Source: Streptomyces sp. PCS3-D2 (GTDB lineage: Bacteria; Actinomycetota; Actinomycetes; Streptomycetales; Streptomycetaceae). From it: DNA of 64,000 nt. A model generated the notes under the pieces. It made no database searches. It was given only the letters and a program-made list of their open reading frames with translations, and was not told the DNA's origin. A program made the translations under genes and the position numbers. Every line of letters begins with the position of its first letter. Within the stretch, counting starts at the first letter, position 1. The stretch lies in assembly GCF_000612545.2 (NCBI RefSeq), contig NZ_CP097800.1, positions 372,001 through 436,000 of the forward strand. Reading direction: 5' to 3'. This document shows, one piece after another, positions 1 to 7,316 of the stretch.

Positions 1-2
1 GC

Positions 3-1319
3 CGGATGGGCGCCCGGATGGCCGCCATGCAGCGGGAGGCCTCGGCGCTGAACGCCGCAATGGGCACGCAGATGACCGAGCGGTTCTCGGCGCCCGGCGC
101 GACCCTGGTGAAGCTGTTCGGGCGGCCCGCCGACGAGTCCGCGGAGTTCGCGGTCCGGGCGGCCCGGGTGCGGGACATCGGGATCCGCACGGCGATGGCC
201 CAGTCCGTGTTCATCACGGCCCTCACCCTGGTCTCGGCCCTCGCCCTGGCGCTCGTCTACGGACTCGGCGGGTACTACGCCCTGCGCGGGAGTCTGGACG
301 CCGGTTCCGTCGTCGCCCTCGCGCTGTTGCTGACCCGGCTGTACGCGCCGCTGACGGCGCTCGCCGGTGCCCGCGTCGAGGTGATGAGCGCGCTGGTGAG
401 CTTCGAGCGGGTCTTCGAGATCCTCGATCTCACGCCGCTCATCACACAGCGGCCGGACGCCCGCCGGGTGCCGGAGGGGCCCGTGACCGTGGAGTTCGAC
501 CGGGTCTCCTTCGGCTACCCGGCCGCCGACAAGGTCTCGCTCGCCTCGTTGGAGGAGGTCGCCGCCCTCGACGTACGCGGCGGCACGCAGGTGCTGCACG
601 AGGTGTCCTTCCGCGCCGAGCCCGGCCAGATGATCGCCCTGGTGGGCTCCTCCGGCGCCGGCAAGTCGACCATCGCACAGCTGCTGCCGCGGCTTTACGA
701 CACCGACGCGGGCGCGGTCCGGCTCGGCGGGGTCGACGTACGGGACCTGACGGCCGACTCGATCCGCGAGACGCTCGGCATGGTCACGCAGGACGGCCAC
801 CTCTTCCACGAGTCGGTCCGGGCCAACCTGTTGCTGGCCCGGCCGGACGCCACCGAGGAAGAGGTCTGGGAGGCGCTGCGCAGGTCCCGGCTGGACGGCC
901 TGGTCGCCTCACTGCCCGACGGTCTGGACACCGTGGTCGGCGAACGCGGCTACCGGCTGTCCGGCGGCGAGCGGCAGCGACTGACCATCGCCCGGCTGTT
1001 GCTGGCCCGACAGCGGGTCGTGGTCCTGGACGAGGCCACCGCCCACCTGGACTCGACCTCGGAGGCGGCGGTGCAGGAAGCCCTCGGTGAGGCCTTGGCG
1101 GGCCGCACCGCCGTGGTGATCGCGCACCGGCTGTCGACGGTGCAGGCGGCCGACCTGATCCTCGTGGTCGAGGACGGCCGGATCGTGGAACGGGGCACGC
1201 ACACCGCTCTGCTGGCGGCGGGCGGCCGGTACGAGGAGCTGTACCGCACGCAGTTCGCCGCGGCGGACACGCCCGCGGGCACGGAGACGGACGGCGCGGC
1301 ACCGGTGCGGGGAGCATGA
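3..1319 (+). CDS. ABC transporter ATP-binding/permease protein (5' partial)
   Basis: The C-terminal 439 or so codons of a fused membrane-domain/ATPase half-transporter of the exporter (MsbA/LmrA-like) type; the start lies before the window. The first 140 residues hold the last membrane helices (hydrophobic stretches near residues 65-90 and 98-120) and the coupling region. The ATPase domain follows, with Walker A GSSGAGKST, signature LSGGERQR, Walker B VVVLDEATAHLD and the H-loop IAHRLSTV. A short insertion before the Walker A strand (DKVSLASLEEVAAL) is unusual for the family. Such proteins dimerise in the membrane and drive export of lipids, peptides or drugs; the substrate cannot be told. 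The VOC gene starts 5 bp after the stop, so the two are probably co-transcribed. Confidence 0.9.
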   Translation, partial: RMGARMAAMQREASALNAAMGTQMTERFSAPGATLVKLFGRPADESAEFAVRAARVRDIGIRTAMAQSVFITALTLVSALALALVYGLGGYYALRGSLDAGSVVALALLLTRLYAPLTALAGARVEVMSALVSFERVFEILDLTPLITQRPDARRVPEGPVTVEFDRVSFGYPAADKVSLASLEEVAALDVRGGTQVLHEVSFRAEPGQMIALVGSSGAGKSTIAQLLPRLYDTDAGAVRLGGVDVRDLTADSIRETLGMVTQDGHLFHESVRANLLLARPDATEEEVWEALRRSRLDGLVASLPDGLDTVVGERGYRLSGGERQRLTIARLLLARQRVVVLDEATAHLDSTSEAAVQEALGEALAGRTAVVIAHRLSTVQAADLILVVEDGRIVERGTHTALLAAGGRYEELYRTQFAAADTPAGTETDGAAPVRGA

Positions 1320-1323
1320 TGCT

Positions 1324-1713
1324 GTGATGGACATCAAACTGGAGCTCGTCGCCGTGCCGGTCACCGATGTCGACCGCGCCAAGGCCTTCTACGAGAAGAT
1401 CGGTTTCAACGCCGACCACGACGTCACCGTCAGCGAGGACATCCGGTTCGTGCAGCTGACCCCGCCCGGGTCGGCCTGTTCGATCGCCATCGGCAGGGGC
1501 CTCACCCGGATGACTCCCGGATCCCTCGACAACATGCAGGTCGTCGTGGCCGACATCGAGGAGGCGTACGAGGACCTGCGCGGCCGGGGAGTCGAGGTGA
1601 CGGAGGTCCAGGACCTGCCGTGGGGCTCCTTCGTCTACTTCTCGGACCCGGACGGCAACGGCTGGGCGGTCCAGCAGACCACCCCGCGGCCGTCGGCGGG
1701 CACCGGCGTGTGA
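1324..1713 (+). CDS. VOC family (glyoxalase/bleomycin-resistance fold) protein
   Basis: 129 residues, the usual size of a single VOC domain with two beta-alpha-beta-beta-beta units. The family signature is clear: VPVTDVDRAKAFYEKIGF at the start and YFSDPDGNGWAVQQ at the end. These proteins bind a metal and act as glyoxalase-like enzymes or antibiotic-binding proteins; nothing here fixes the substrate. GTG at 1324 and ATG at 1327 are adjacent alternative starts. It follows the exporter by 5 bp, so it may share its transcript and assist in detoxification (inference). A strong hairpin at 1738-1771 ends the unit. Confidence 0.88.
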   Translation: MMDIKLELVAVPVTDVDRAKAFYEKIGFNADHDVTVSEDIRFVQLTPPGSACSIAIGRGLTRMTPGSLDNMQVVVADIEEAYEDLRGRGVEVTEVQDLPWGSFVYFSDPDGNGWAVQQTTPRPSAGTGV

Positions 1714-1737
1714 CGTCCGCGCCGCCCGGCGGGGACG

Positions 1738-1771
1738 CCGCGTCGCACGGCACAAGTTCCGTGCGACGCGG
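1738..1771. terminator. Bidirectional hairpin terminator
   Basis: Perfect 13-bp inverted repeat (CCGCGTCGCACGG and its complement) around an 8-nt loop, between the convergent VOC gene and the small hypothetical gene. It lacks a U-tract, which is normal for Streptomyces. Confidence 0.8.
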
Positions 1772-1783
1772 GGTCCGACGCTG

Positions 1784-2131
1784 TCAGGCCTGCGCGGCCG
1801 CGTGCCGGTGGTCGAGCTCCCAGGCGTGGTGCTTGAACTCGTGGCGGAAGTCCGCGTGGTCCTCCCACTGGCGGGCGATGCCGCGCAGCACGTCCCAGTG
1901 GTGCTCGACGGACTGGTCGATGACGCGGCGCACGGCCGGCTCGGCGGATTCGCGCTGCGGCATGAGGCCCTTGACCGCCGAGGCCTCCAGGACGGAGTTG
2001 CGCAGCGCGCGCAGCGCACGGGAGGTGTCGTCCATCGCGAAGCCGTGCTCGCTGCCCGTCGCCTCGTCGAACAGCGGGGTGAGCCGCGCCTCGATGAATG
2101 CGGTGATCCGCTCGAAGTGCTGCACGTCCAT
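1784..2131 (-). CDS. Small hypothetical protein (DUF6221-like?)
   Basis: 115 residues, acidic and His-rich at the C-terminus (HEFKHHAWELDHRH). The ATG at 2131 is chosen because GGAGAGGGAG lies about 6 nt upstream; the open frame continues further but with poor coding character. The layout (short N-terminal FIEARL helix, central RALR segment, C-terminal WEDHADFRHEF) resembles DUF6221 proteins common in Streptomyces, whose C-terminus also reads roughly HPDYREEW. The match is from memory and weak. No signal peptide or membrane segment. Function unknown. Confidence 0.75.
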   Translation of the reverse strand: MDVQHFERITAFIEARLTPLFDEATGSEHGFAMDDTSRALRALRNSVLEASAVKGLMPQRESAEPAVRRVIDQSVEHHWDVLRGIARQWEDHADFRHEFKHHAWELDHRHAAAQA

Positions 2132-2280
2132 CGGGGCTCCCTCTCCTGCCGGACCACGGCGTGACCCGGCGTCTCCACTGCTTGTGCCGTTCGCGGCCAT
2201 TATCGCCGAAGCGCCGTACCGGTGATCAATGCTGGAGTTCCACCGGCAGGTGGCGGCGTCCGAGGGGCGGCAGGCCCGGC

Positions 2281-3003
2281 TCAGGGGGCGAGCAGGACGT
2301 CCAGTTCTTCCAGGGCGCCCTCGGCGATCCGACGGGCCAGTGCCTCGGCGCGGGCGGCGTCGCCCTCGCGCACCGCCTCGGCCACCTGGACGTGCAGGGT
2401 GACGGCGGCGGGGTCCGGGTCGTGGAACATCACCTCGTGTGCGGTCCGCCCCGTCAGGACCTCGGCCACCACGTCGCCGAGCCGGGCGAACATCTCGTTC
2501 CCGGAGGCGTTGAGCAGCACGCGGTGGAACACGATGTCGTGCCGCAGATAGGCGTCGAGCTGGTGGCCGCGCGAGGTGCGGACCATGCCGAGAGCCGCCG
2601 CGGTGAGGTCGGCGCAGTGCCGCGGGGTGGCCAGGGCCGCGGCGAGCCCGGCCGCGACCGGCTCGACCGCGGAGCGCAGCACGGTGAGGGAGCGCAGCTG
2701 GCGGGACCGGTCCGGGCCGGCCAGCCGCCAGCGGATCACCCTCGGGTCGTAGACGTTCCACTCCTCGACCGGCCGCACCGTGACGCCGACCCGGCGGCGG
2801 GACTCGACCAGGTGCAGCGACTCCAGGACGCGCACCACCTCGCGCACCACCGTGCGGGACGCGTCGAAGCGTGCGGCGATCCCGTCGGTCCGCAGGACGC
2901 TGCCCGGCGGGTACTCCCCCGCGGCGATCGCGCGGCCGATCGTGTCCAGCACACGGGAGTGGAGGCCCGGTCCGGGCCCGCTTTCGGCGCCTTCGGTGGT
3001 CAT
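2281..3003 (-). CDS. GntR/FadR-family transcriptional regulator
   Basis: 240 residues. An N-terminal winged helix-turn-helix (residues 14-80; the recognition segment is RFDASRTVVREVVRVLESL) is followed by an all-helical FCD effector domain (about 95-225) with the metal-binding pattern D..FH..L and a later H. FadR-subfamily members usually sense sugar acids or other carboxylates. It is divergent from gluconokinase, so gluconate-responsive control of that gene is the obvious guess (inference). The ATG at 3003 has no visible ribosome-binding site, and a TACGCT -10-like box lies just upstream, so the mRNA may be leaderless. Confidence 0.88.
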   Translation of the reverse strand: MTTEGAESGPGPGLHSRVLDTIGRAIAAGEYPPGSVLRTDGIAARFDASRTVVREVVRVLESLHLVESRRRVGVTVRPVEEWNVYDPRVIRWRLAGPDRSRQLRSLTVLRSAVEPVAAGLAAALATPRHCADLTAAALGMVRTSRGHQLDAYLRHDIVFHRVLLNASGNEMFARLGDVVAEVLTGRTAHEVMFHDPDPAAVTLHVQVAEAVREGDAARAEALARRIAEGALEELDVLLAP

Positions 3004-3134
3004 GGCGCAAGCGTACGGTCACGACCTCACGAGTAAAAGATGTGATGCTTTCAGCCCAGGGCTTGAATACGTAGTACTTAATGCGCTTCAGTGATGCCAG
3101 GCGGACCGATGTCGACGAGGACGGCGAGGTGGAC
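3004..3134. promoter_or_regulatory. Divergent gntR/gluconokinase promoter region
   Basis: Intergenic segment between the divergent GntR-type regulator and gluconokinase. It is noticeably AT-richer around 3030-3080 and contains ATACGTAGTACT (3067-3078), built on the palindrome TACGTA, which could be part of the operator or a -10 box. No classical FadR half-sites could be fixed, so this is a candidate only. Confidence 0.35.
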
Positions 3135-3656
3135 GTGGGCACCCAGCGCGTCATTGTGGTGATGGGCGTGGCCGGCACGGGCAAGACGACCGTCGGCCGA
3201 CTGCTCGCGGAACGGCTCGGCCTTCCCTACGCGGAGGGCGACGCCTTCCACCCAGCGGCCAACGTCGCCAAGATGGCGGCCGGCCACCCACTGGACGACG
3301 CGGACCGGTGGCCCTGGCTGGACGCCGTGGGCGAGTGGATCCGCAACCGCGCCGGGATGTGCGGCGGCGTGATCGCCGCGTCCTCCCTCAAGCGCGTCTA
3401 CCGCGACCGGCTGCGCACCACCGCACCCCGGGCCGCCTTCGTGCACCTCACCGGTGAACGGCCGCTGATCGAGGCGCGGATGGCGGCGCGCAGGGGCCAC
3501 TTCATGCCCACCACGCTGCTGGGGTCGCAGTTCGCCACGCTGGAGCCGCTCCAGGACGACGAGCTCGGCGCCACGGTCGACGTCTCCGGCACCCCCGAAG
3601 AGGTCACCGGGCTGGCCGTGGCCGCGCTCGGCCGCCTCTGCCCCACCGAGAGCTGA
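3135..3656 (+). CDS. gntK: Gluconokinase (GntK/IdnK type)
   Basis: Phosphorylates D-gluconate with ATP to 6-phosphogluconate, feeding the pentose-phosphate pathway. P-loop GVAGTGKTT, then the family hallmarks EGDAFHP, KMAAGHPLDDADRWPWL and the lid region MAARRGHFMPTTLLGSQFATLE. The GTG at 3135 gives 173 residues, close to the usual 170-180, and has GAGG 5 nt upstream. The frame is open to an ATG at 3081, which would add 18 uncharacteristic residues. No gluconate permease is next to it, so uptake must be encoded elsewhere. It is divergent from a GntR/FadR regulator likely to control it. Confidence 0.92.
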   Translation: MGTQRVIVVMGVAGTGKTTVGRLLAERLGLPYAEGDAFHPAANVAKMAAGHPLDDADRWPWLDAVGEWIRNRAGMCGGVIAASSLKRVYRDRLRTTAPRAAFVHLTGERPLIEARMAARRGHFMPTTLLGSQFATLEPLQDDELGATVDVSGTPEEVTGLAVAALGRLCPTES

Positions 3657-3663
3657 GGGACCG

Positions 3664-4626
3664 TCACGGTTCCTGCAGTTGGGCGGCGGCGAGGGCGAGC
3701 CCGCCCGCCGCCGTCGCGCAGCGGGCCGCGAGGTGCTCGACCTCGGCGCGCAGGGCCTGGGTCTCCAGCCCCTGCCACTGCGGTGACCAGGCGGCGGCCC
3801 TGCGCAGCCGGACGGCGTGCGCGCGCAGCGCGGCGGCGTGGTCGCGCAGGCTCCCCCCGGGCGGCCGCGGTACCGGCCGCAGCTGCCGCGGCCGCTGCGG
3901 CGGCCGGTCCGCGACACGGCGCCGGATGGGACCTCGATCGCGGTCCGGCTCCGCCGGGGGCCGTACGGGCAGACCCGGGCCGCTGTCGCAGAAGGCCCAC
4001 AGGGCGGCGCCGAGTCCGAGGAGCGGCCTGGGTTTCTCGGCCCGGCAGGTGGCGACCTGCCAGCCGGCGTGGTCGTTGAAGGGGTTGACGTCCGTGAGGG
4101 CGTTCCAGGCGAGGATGTCGGCGAACGACGGGGCCAGCAGGGCGAACGCCCGCTCGGCGCCCTGCTCGCGCATGACGGCGCGGAACAGTCGGACGGCCTC
4201 GCCCTGGCGGCCCGCTTCGACGGCCCGCAGGACGGCCGCGGTGCCGGGGTCCTCGCGGAGCTCGGGACGGCCCGCGCTCACCGCCCGGATCCGGGCCTTG
4301 AGGCCGCAGACGGCGATGCTGATGGCGAGGCTCTCCCGGCCGGCCAGCACGCCCGCGAGCCGCCCGGCGCGGGCCGCGCCCCGGCCGCGGGCCGCCCAGC
4401 CGAGGCCCGCCGGGTCGGTCAGGGTCCGCAGCAAGGTGCGCCAACCCCGCCTGCTGCGGCCGCCCTTGGTGAGTGCCGCCGTGGGCAGGCGGGCGCCGAA
4501 GGCCAGGCCGGATGCGTAGCGGGCGGCCTCGCCGACCGCGTCGGCGGCCTCGGCAAGTGCGCGGCACGGGGCGTCGAGCTGGTCGGCGTCCGGGGCGGTG
4601 GACGCGGAGGTCGCGGCGTCGGACAT
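3664..4626 (-). CDS. Hypothetical protein, third gene of the P450 cassette
   Basis: 320 residues, unrecognised. An Ala/Arg-rich helical N-terminal part (1-130) is followed by the best-conserved-looking block (about 160-215), which contains FADILAWNALTDVNPFNDHA and CRAEKPRPLLGLGAALWAFCDSG. Next comes a Pro/Arg-rich linker (215-250) and a C-terminal helical segment that could form a coiled coil. No signal peptide or convincing membrane helix. It lies 79 bp downstream of the P450 on the same strand and is probably co-transcribed with it and with the degenerate serine-hydrolase gene. A role as partner or substrate-binding protein for the P450 is speculation. Function unknown. Confidence 0.7.
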   Translation of the reverse strand: MSDAATSASTAPDADQLDAPCRALAEAADAVGEAARYASGLAFGARLPTAALTKGGRSRRGWRTLLRTLTDPAGLGWAARGRGAARAGRLAGVLAGRESLAISIAVCGLKARIRAVSAGRPELREDPGTAAVLRAVEAGRQGEAVRLFRAVMREQGAERAFALLAPSFADILAWNALTDVNPFNDHAGWQVATCRAEKPRPLLGLGAALWAFCDSGPGLPVRPPAEPDRDRGPIRRRVADRPPQRPRQLRPVPRPPGGSLRDHAAALRAHAVRLRRAAAWSPQWQGLETQALRAEVEHLAARCATAAGGLALAAAQLQEP

Positions 4627-4705
4627 GGGATCCTCGTGGGGTTCGGCAGGGTGGGAGGTGTGCTGGGCAGGGCGGTGCGGGTGGGGAGCCTGCGCGCAGA
4701 CGTCG

Positions 4706-6292
4706 TCAGCGGCGGGTGAGGGCGAGCCTGATGCCGCGCGGGTCGAGCGTCACGGGCAGCGGGCCGACCGGATCCAGGACCGGCCGGGTGCCCGTCACTC
4801 GGTGGCCGCGCAGTACTTCCGCGCAGAAGGCGGCGGTGATCATCAGTCCGAGCTGATCGCCCGGGCAGCGGCCGCCGCCGTGGCCGAAGGGAGCCATCCG
4901 GATGTCCCGGTCGGCGCCCGGGTTCTTCCAGCGACCGGGGACGAAGACGTGGGCGGCCGGCACCCGCTCGGGGTCGCGCTGGTGGAAGGCGGCGGGCAGC
5001 AGCACCCGGGTGCCGGCCGGGTGGCGCACGCCCTGCCACTCGGTCTCTTCACGGGAGACGCGGACCAGGTCGGGCACCACCGGGTACAGGCGCAGCGACT
5101 CACGGACGCAGGCCCGCAGCCTGGGCAGTTCACCCCGGCACGGGCCGGCGGCGACCTCGGCCACCGCTTCGGCCGCGGCCGCCTCCTGCTCCCAGGGGTG
5201 CGCTCCGAGCAGGAGCAGCGTGCGCAGCAGGGTTTCGGGCACCGCCGTCATCGCCAGCAGCCAGAGCCGGGCCTCGTCACCGGGCTCGACGGCGCCTTCG
5301 GGATCGCCGGGGCGGGCCAGGCGGGCGGCCCGCCCGGCGAGGGTGTCGGCGTCAGCGTGCCGGAGGTACTCCCCGATGCGGGCGCGGGCCCTGTCCTGCG
5401 CCGATCGCGTGGTGCGCCTCGGGCCGCCCCGCGGGCGCTTGTCCTCGGCGCGCAGCTGGGCGAGCCATCCGGCGAGTTCGTCGTCCTCGGCGGCCGGATC
5501 GCCGAGGACGATCCGCCGGGCGGCCCGGTTCACGGCGTGCCGTACGCGGACGAGTTCGAGGGTGCCGGTGGTGGTGAGGTGCCGGGCCTCATCGGCAACG
5601 GTCGTGAGGATCGGGCCGGCCGCGGGGTGCACGGGCTGCCCCGCGGCCAGTACCTCCTCGTTCAGTCGTCGCCGCTCGGCGCGCTGTCCACCGCGGACGC
5701 AGCCGGAGCCGTCTCCGTCGGGGCCGGGCTCGTGCGTGCTCAGGCCGCGGCACCTCTGCGGCGGGTCGGCCGCGAGGACGGTGGCGGGTTCGGCGTAGAA
5801 GCGGCGCAGGTCCCGGGGGTCGAGCAGGACGAGCACCGTCGTCCCGGACCGGGTGCGCACGAGAGCGGGCGCGTCCCCGTGACGTGCCCGCAGGGCACGG
5901 AGCGCGGCTGCGGAGGCGCGCACCCCGTCCGGCCTGCGGCGTGCACGCGGCCGGCCCGTGCCGTCGAGCAGGGCTCCCAGCGCGGCGAGCACGGTGGTCA
6001 CGGCCGCCGAGGACACGGCGGGCGCGAGGAGCGCGGCGGGGACGGCGGAGGCTCTGTGCTGCGGCGCCCCGGCGGACGGCCTGCGGCCGGGAGCCTCCGG
6101 GCCGAGCGACGGGCCGGGGCCCGTGAGCGGTGTTCCGCCGCCGGGTGTGCGACCGGAACGCGCGCGGGCAGCCGGTCCGCCGTGGGGCCGGGGTCGGTCC
6201 CGAGCGGGCCGCAGCGGCAGCCCGGTGCGTTCCGCGAAGGCCCGCACCCGGGCCTTGATCCCGTCGAGGGCGGCCCCTTGGACCGTACGCAT
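4706..6292 (-). CDS. Cytochrome P450 with long N-terminal extension
   Basis: 528 residues. The heme loop is FGHGGGRCPGDQLG with the axial Cys at 476; the K-helix is ESLR; the meander region holds FVPGRW. The I-helix reads AVPETLLR, keeping the Glu-Thr pair but with Val and Pro where AGxET is usual. The first 110 residues are an Ala/Pro/Arg-rich extension absent from typical 400-residue bacterial P450s. The start at 6292 is firm because GGAGG sits 9 nt upstream; the frame is open further. Expected to need a ferredoxin partner, but none is nearby. Flanked on the same strand by a beta-lactamase-fold pseudoenzyme (upstream, 88 bp) and an unknown protein (downstream, 79 bp). Confidence 0.88.
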   Translation of the reverse strand: MRTVQGAALDGIKARVRAFAERTGLPLRPARDRPRPHGGPAARARSGRTPGGGTPLTGPGPSLGPEAPGRRPSAGAPQHRASAVPAALLAPAVSSAAVTTVLAALGALLDGTGRPRARRRPDGVRASAAALRALRARHGDAPALVRTRSGTTVLVLLDPRDLRRFYAEPATVLAADPPQRCRGLSTHEPGPDGDGSGCVRGGQRAERRRLNEEVLAAGQPVHPAAGPILTTVADEARHLTTTGTLELVRVRHAVNRAARRIVLGDPAAEDDELAGWLAQLRAEDKRPRGGPRRTTRSAQDRARARIGEYLRHADADTLAGRAARLARPGDPEGAVEPGDEARLWLLAMTAVPETLLRTLLLLGAHPWEQEAAAAEAVAEVAAGPCRGELPRLRACVRESLRLYPVVPDLVRVSREETEWQGVRHPAGTRVLLPAAFHQRDPERVPAAHVFVPGRWKNPGADRDIRMAPFGHGGGRCPGDQLGLMITAAFCAEVLRGHRVTGTRPVLDPVGPLPVTLDPRGIRLALTRR

Positions 6293-6380
6293 CCGTGTAC
6301 CTCCGCGGCGGGAACGACGACAACGGCCGGTGGCATCGGCATCACCGTACGTCGCGCCCGCGGAGCGCGCGCTCCGAGCG

Positions 6381-7163
6381 CTACGCCCGGGGGATCCCGC
6401 CCGGCGCGCCGCCGCTCCGCGCCGATCCGCCGGGGGTGAAGACGGCTTCGCGGAAGGCGGTGCGCAGCGGACCTCGGACGGCCGGGAGGAGGACCGCCCA
6501 GCGGTGGCGACGGGGGGAGATCCAGACGGCCGCGCCCGGGTCGGTCTCGGCGTGGTGGGTCCAGACGCCGTGCGGTGCGGGATGCCAGAGCAGTCCGCGG
6601 GCGGGAGTGAGTTCGCCCGTGCGGATACGGAGGGACTCGGCCGTCCAGGCGCGGGTGAGGGGGACCGGGGCGGACACCCCGCTTGCTGGTGCACCCGGGT
6701 GAAGGAGGTGTCCCAGGAAGAGGGCGAGGTCGGCGAGGGGTGCGCTCAGGGTGTCGTGGGTGAGGCGGGTGCGGGTCATGCCGAGCGGGTTCCACACTCG
6801 GACGGAGGCGAGCTCGGCGAGGGTGGCGCCGCCGAGGTGCTCGACGAGGCGGACAAGGGCGGCCGTGCCGCCGGGGCGGGTGAGCAGGTGGTGGGCGGTG
6901 GTTCCGGCGGGGGTGCCGGCCGCGGCCTCGTCCCCGTAGGCGGCGAGCGGGGTGTGCAGGCGCAGCGCACCGTCCTCGACGAGTGCCCCGACCGCCGGCC
7001 ACAGCGCGAGGACGGCGGTGAGGCCGCCCACGTCGAGGATCTCGTCCCCGCCGTGCGAACCGGCGTGTGGGCCGTCGGGTCCGCCGACGGCCCACACCGC
7101 CCGGGGGTCGGCGGACTCCACGAGGGCCCGGACGGCATCTGCCTGGTCGCTCAGGAGCGTCAT
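6381..7163 (-). CDS. Degenerate serine hydrolase (beta-lactamase/PBP4 fold), probably catalytically dead
   Basis: 260 residues. The fold is recognisable from LDVGGLTAV, ALVEDGALRLHTPLAAY, the HHLLTRPGG block and WNPLGMTRT. In active members the first block carries the Ser-x-x-Lys catalytic pair (xxSxTKxx). Here Ser is Gly and Lys is Ala, and the usual Tyr-x-Asn strand (YSNxGY) is missing because the middle of the domain is shortened. A pseudoenzyme role (binding or scaffold) is therefore likely. No signal peptide, unlike most penicillin-binding relatives. First gene of a putative three-gene unit with the P450 and an unknown protein. Confidence 0.8.
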   Translation of the reverse strand: MTLLSDQADAVRALVESADPRAVWAVGGPDGPHAGSHGGDEILDVGGLTAVLALWPAVGALVEDGALRLHTPLAAYGDEAAAGTPAGTTAHHLLTRPGGTAALVRLVEHLGGATLAELASVRVWNPLGMTRTRLTHDTLSAPLADLALFLGHLLHPGAPASGVSAPVPLTRAWTAESLRIRTGELTPARGLLWHPAPHGVWTHHAETDPGAAVWISPRRHRWAVLLPAVRGPLRTAFREAVFTPGGSARSGGAPGGIPRA

Positions 7164-7264
7164 GGTCGCTCACGCTAGCGACCCGGGCCGCGGGCCCGCG
7201 GCAGGTCGCGTGGATCGGCCGGTCCCGCCACTCGAATGGGCCGGAAAGCCGCGGTGCCCACCTG

Positions 7265-7306
7265 CTGTGCAGGGGCGGGGCCGGTGTGCGCCCCGCCCCT
7301 GCACAG
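7265..7306. terminator. Strong hairpin terminator
   Basis: Perfect 17-bp inverted repeat (arm CTGTGCAGGGGCGGGGC) with an 8-nt loop, 11 bp beyond the stop of the large minus-strand subtilase. Confidence 0.85.
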
Positions 7307-7316
7307 CGCGGAACGG

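Noticed and set aside
4706-6292. P450 as the choP partner of cholesterol oxidase
   Set aside because: It lies 7 kb away on the other strand with several unrelated genes between, and its sequence features do not fit the choP operon arrangement.
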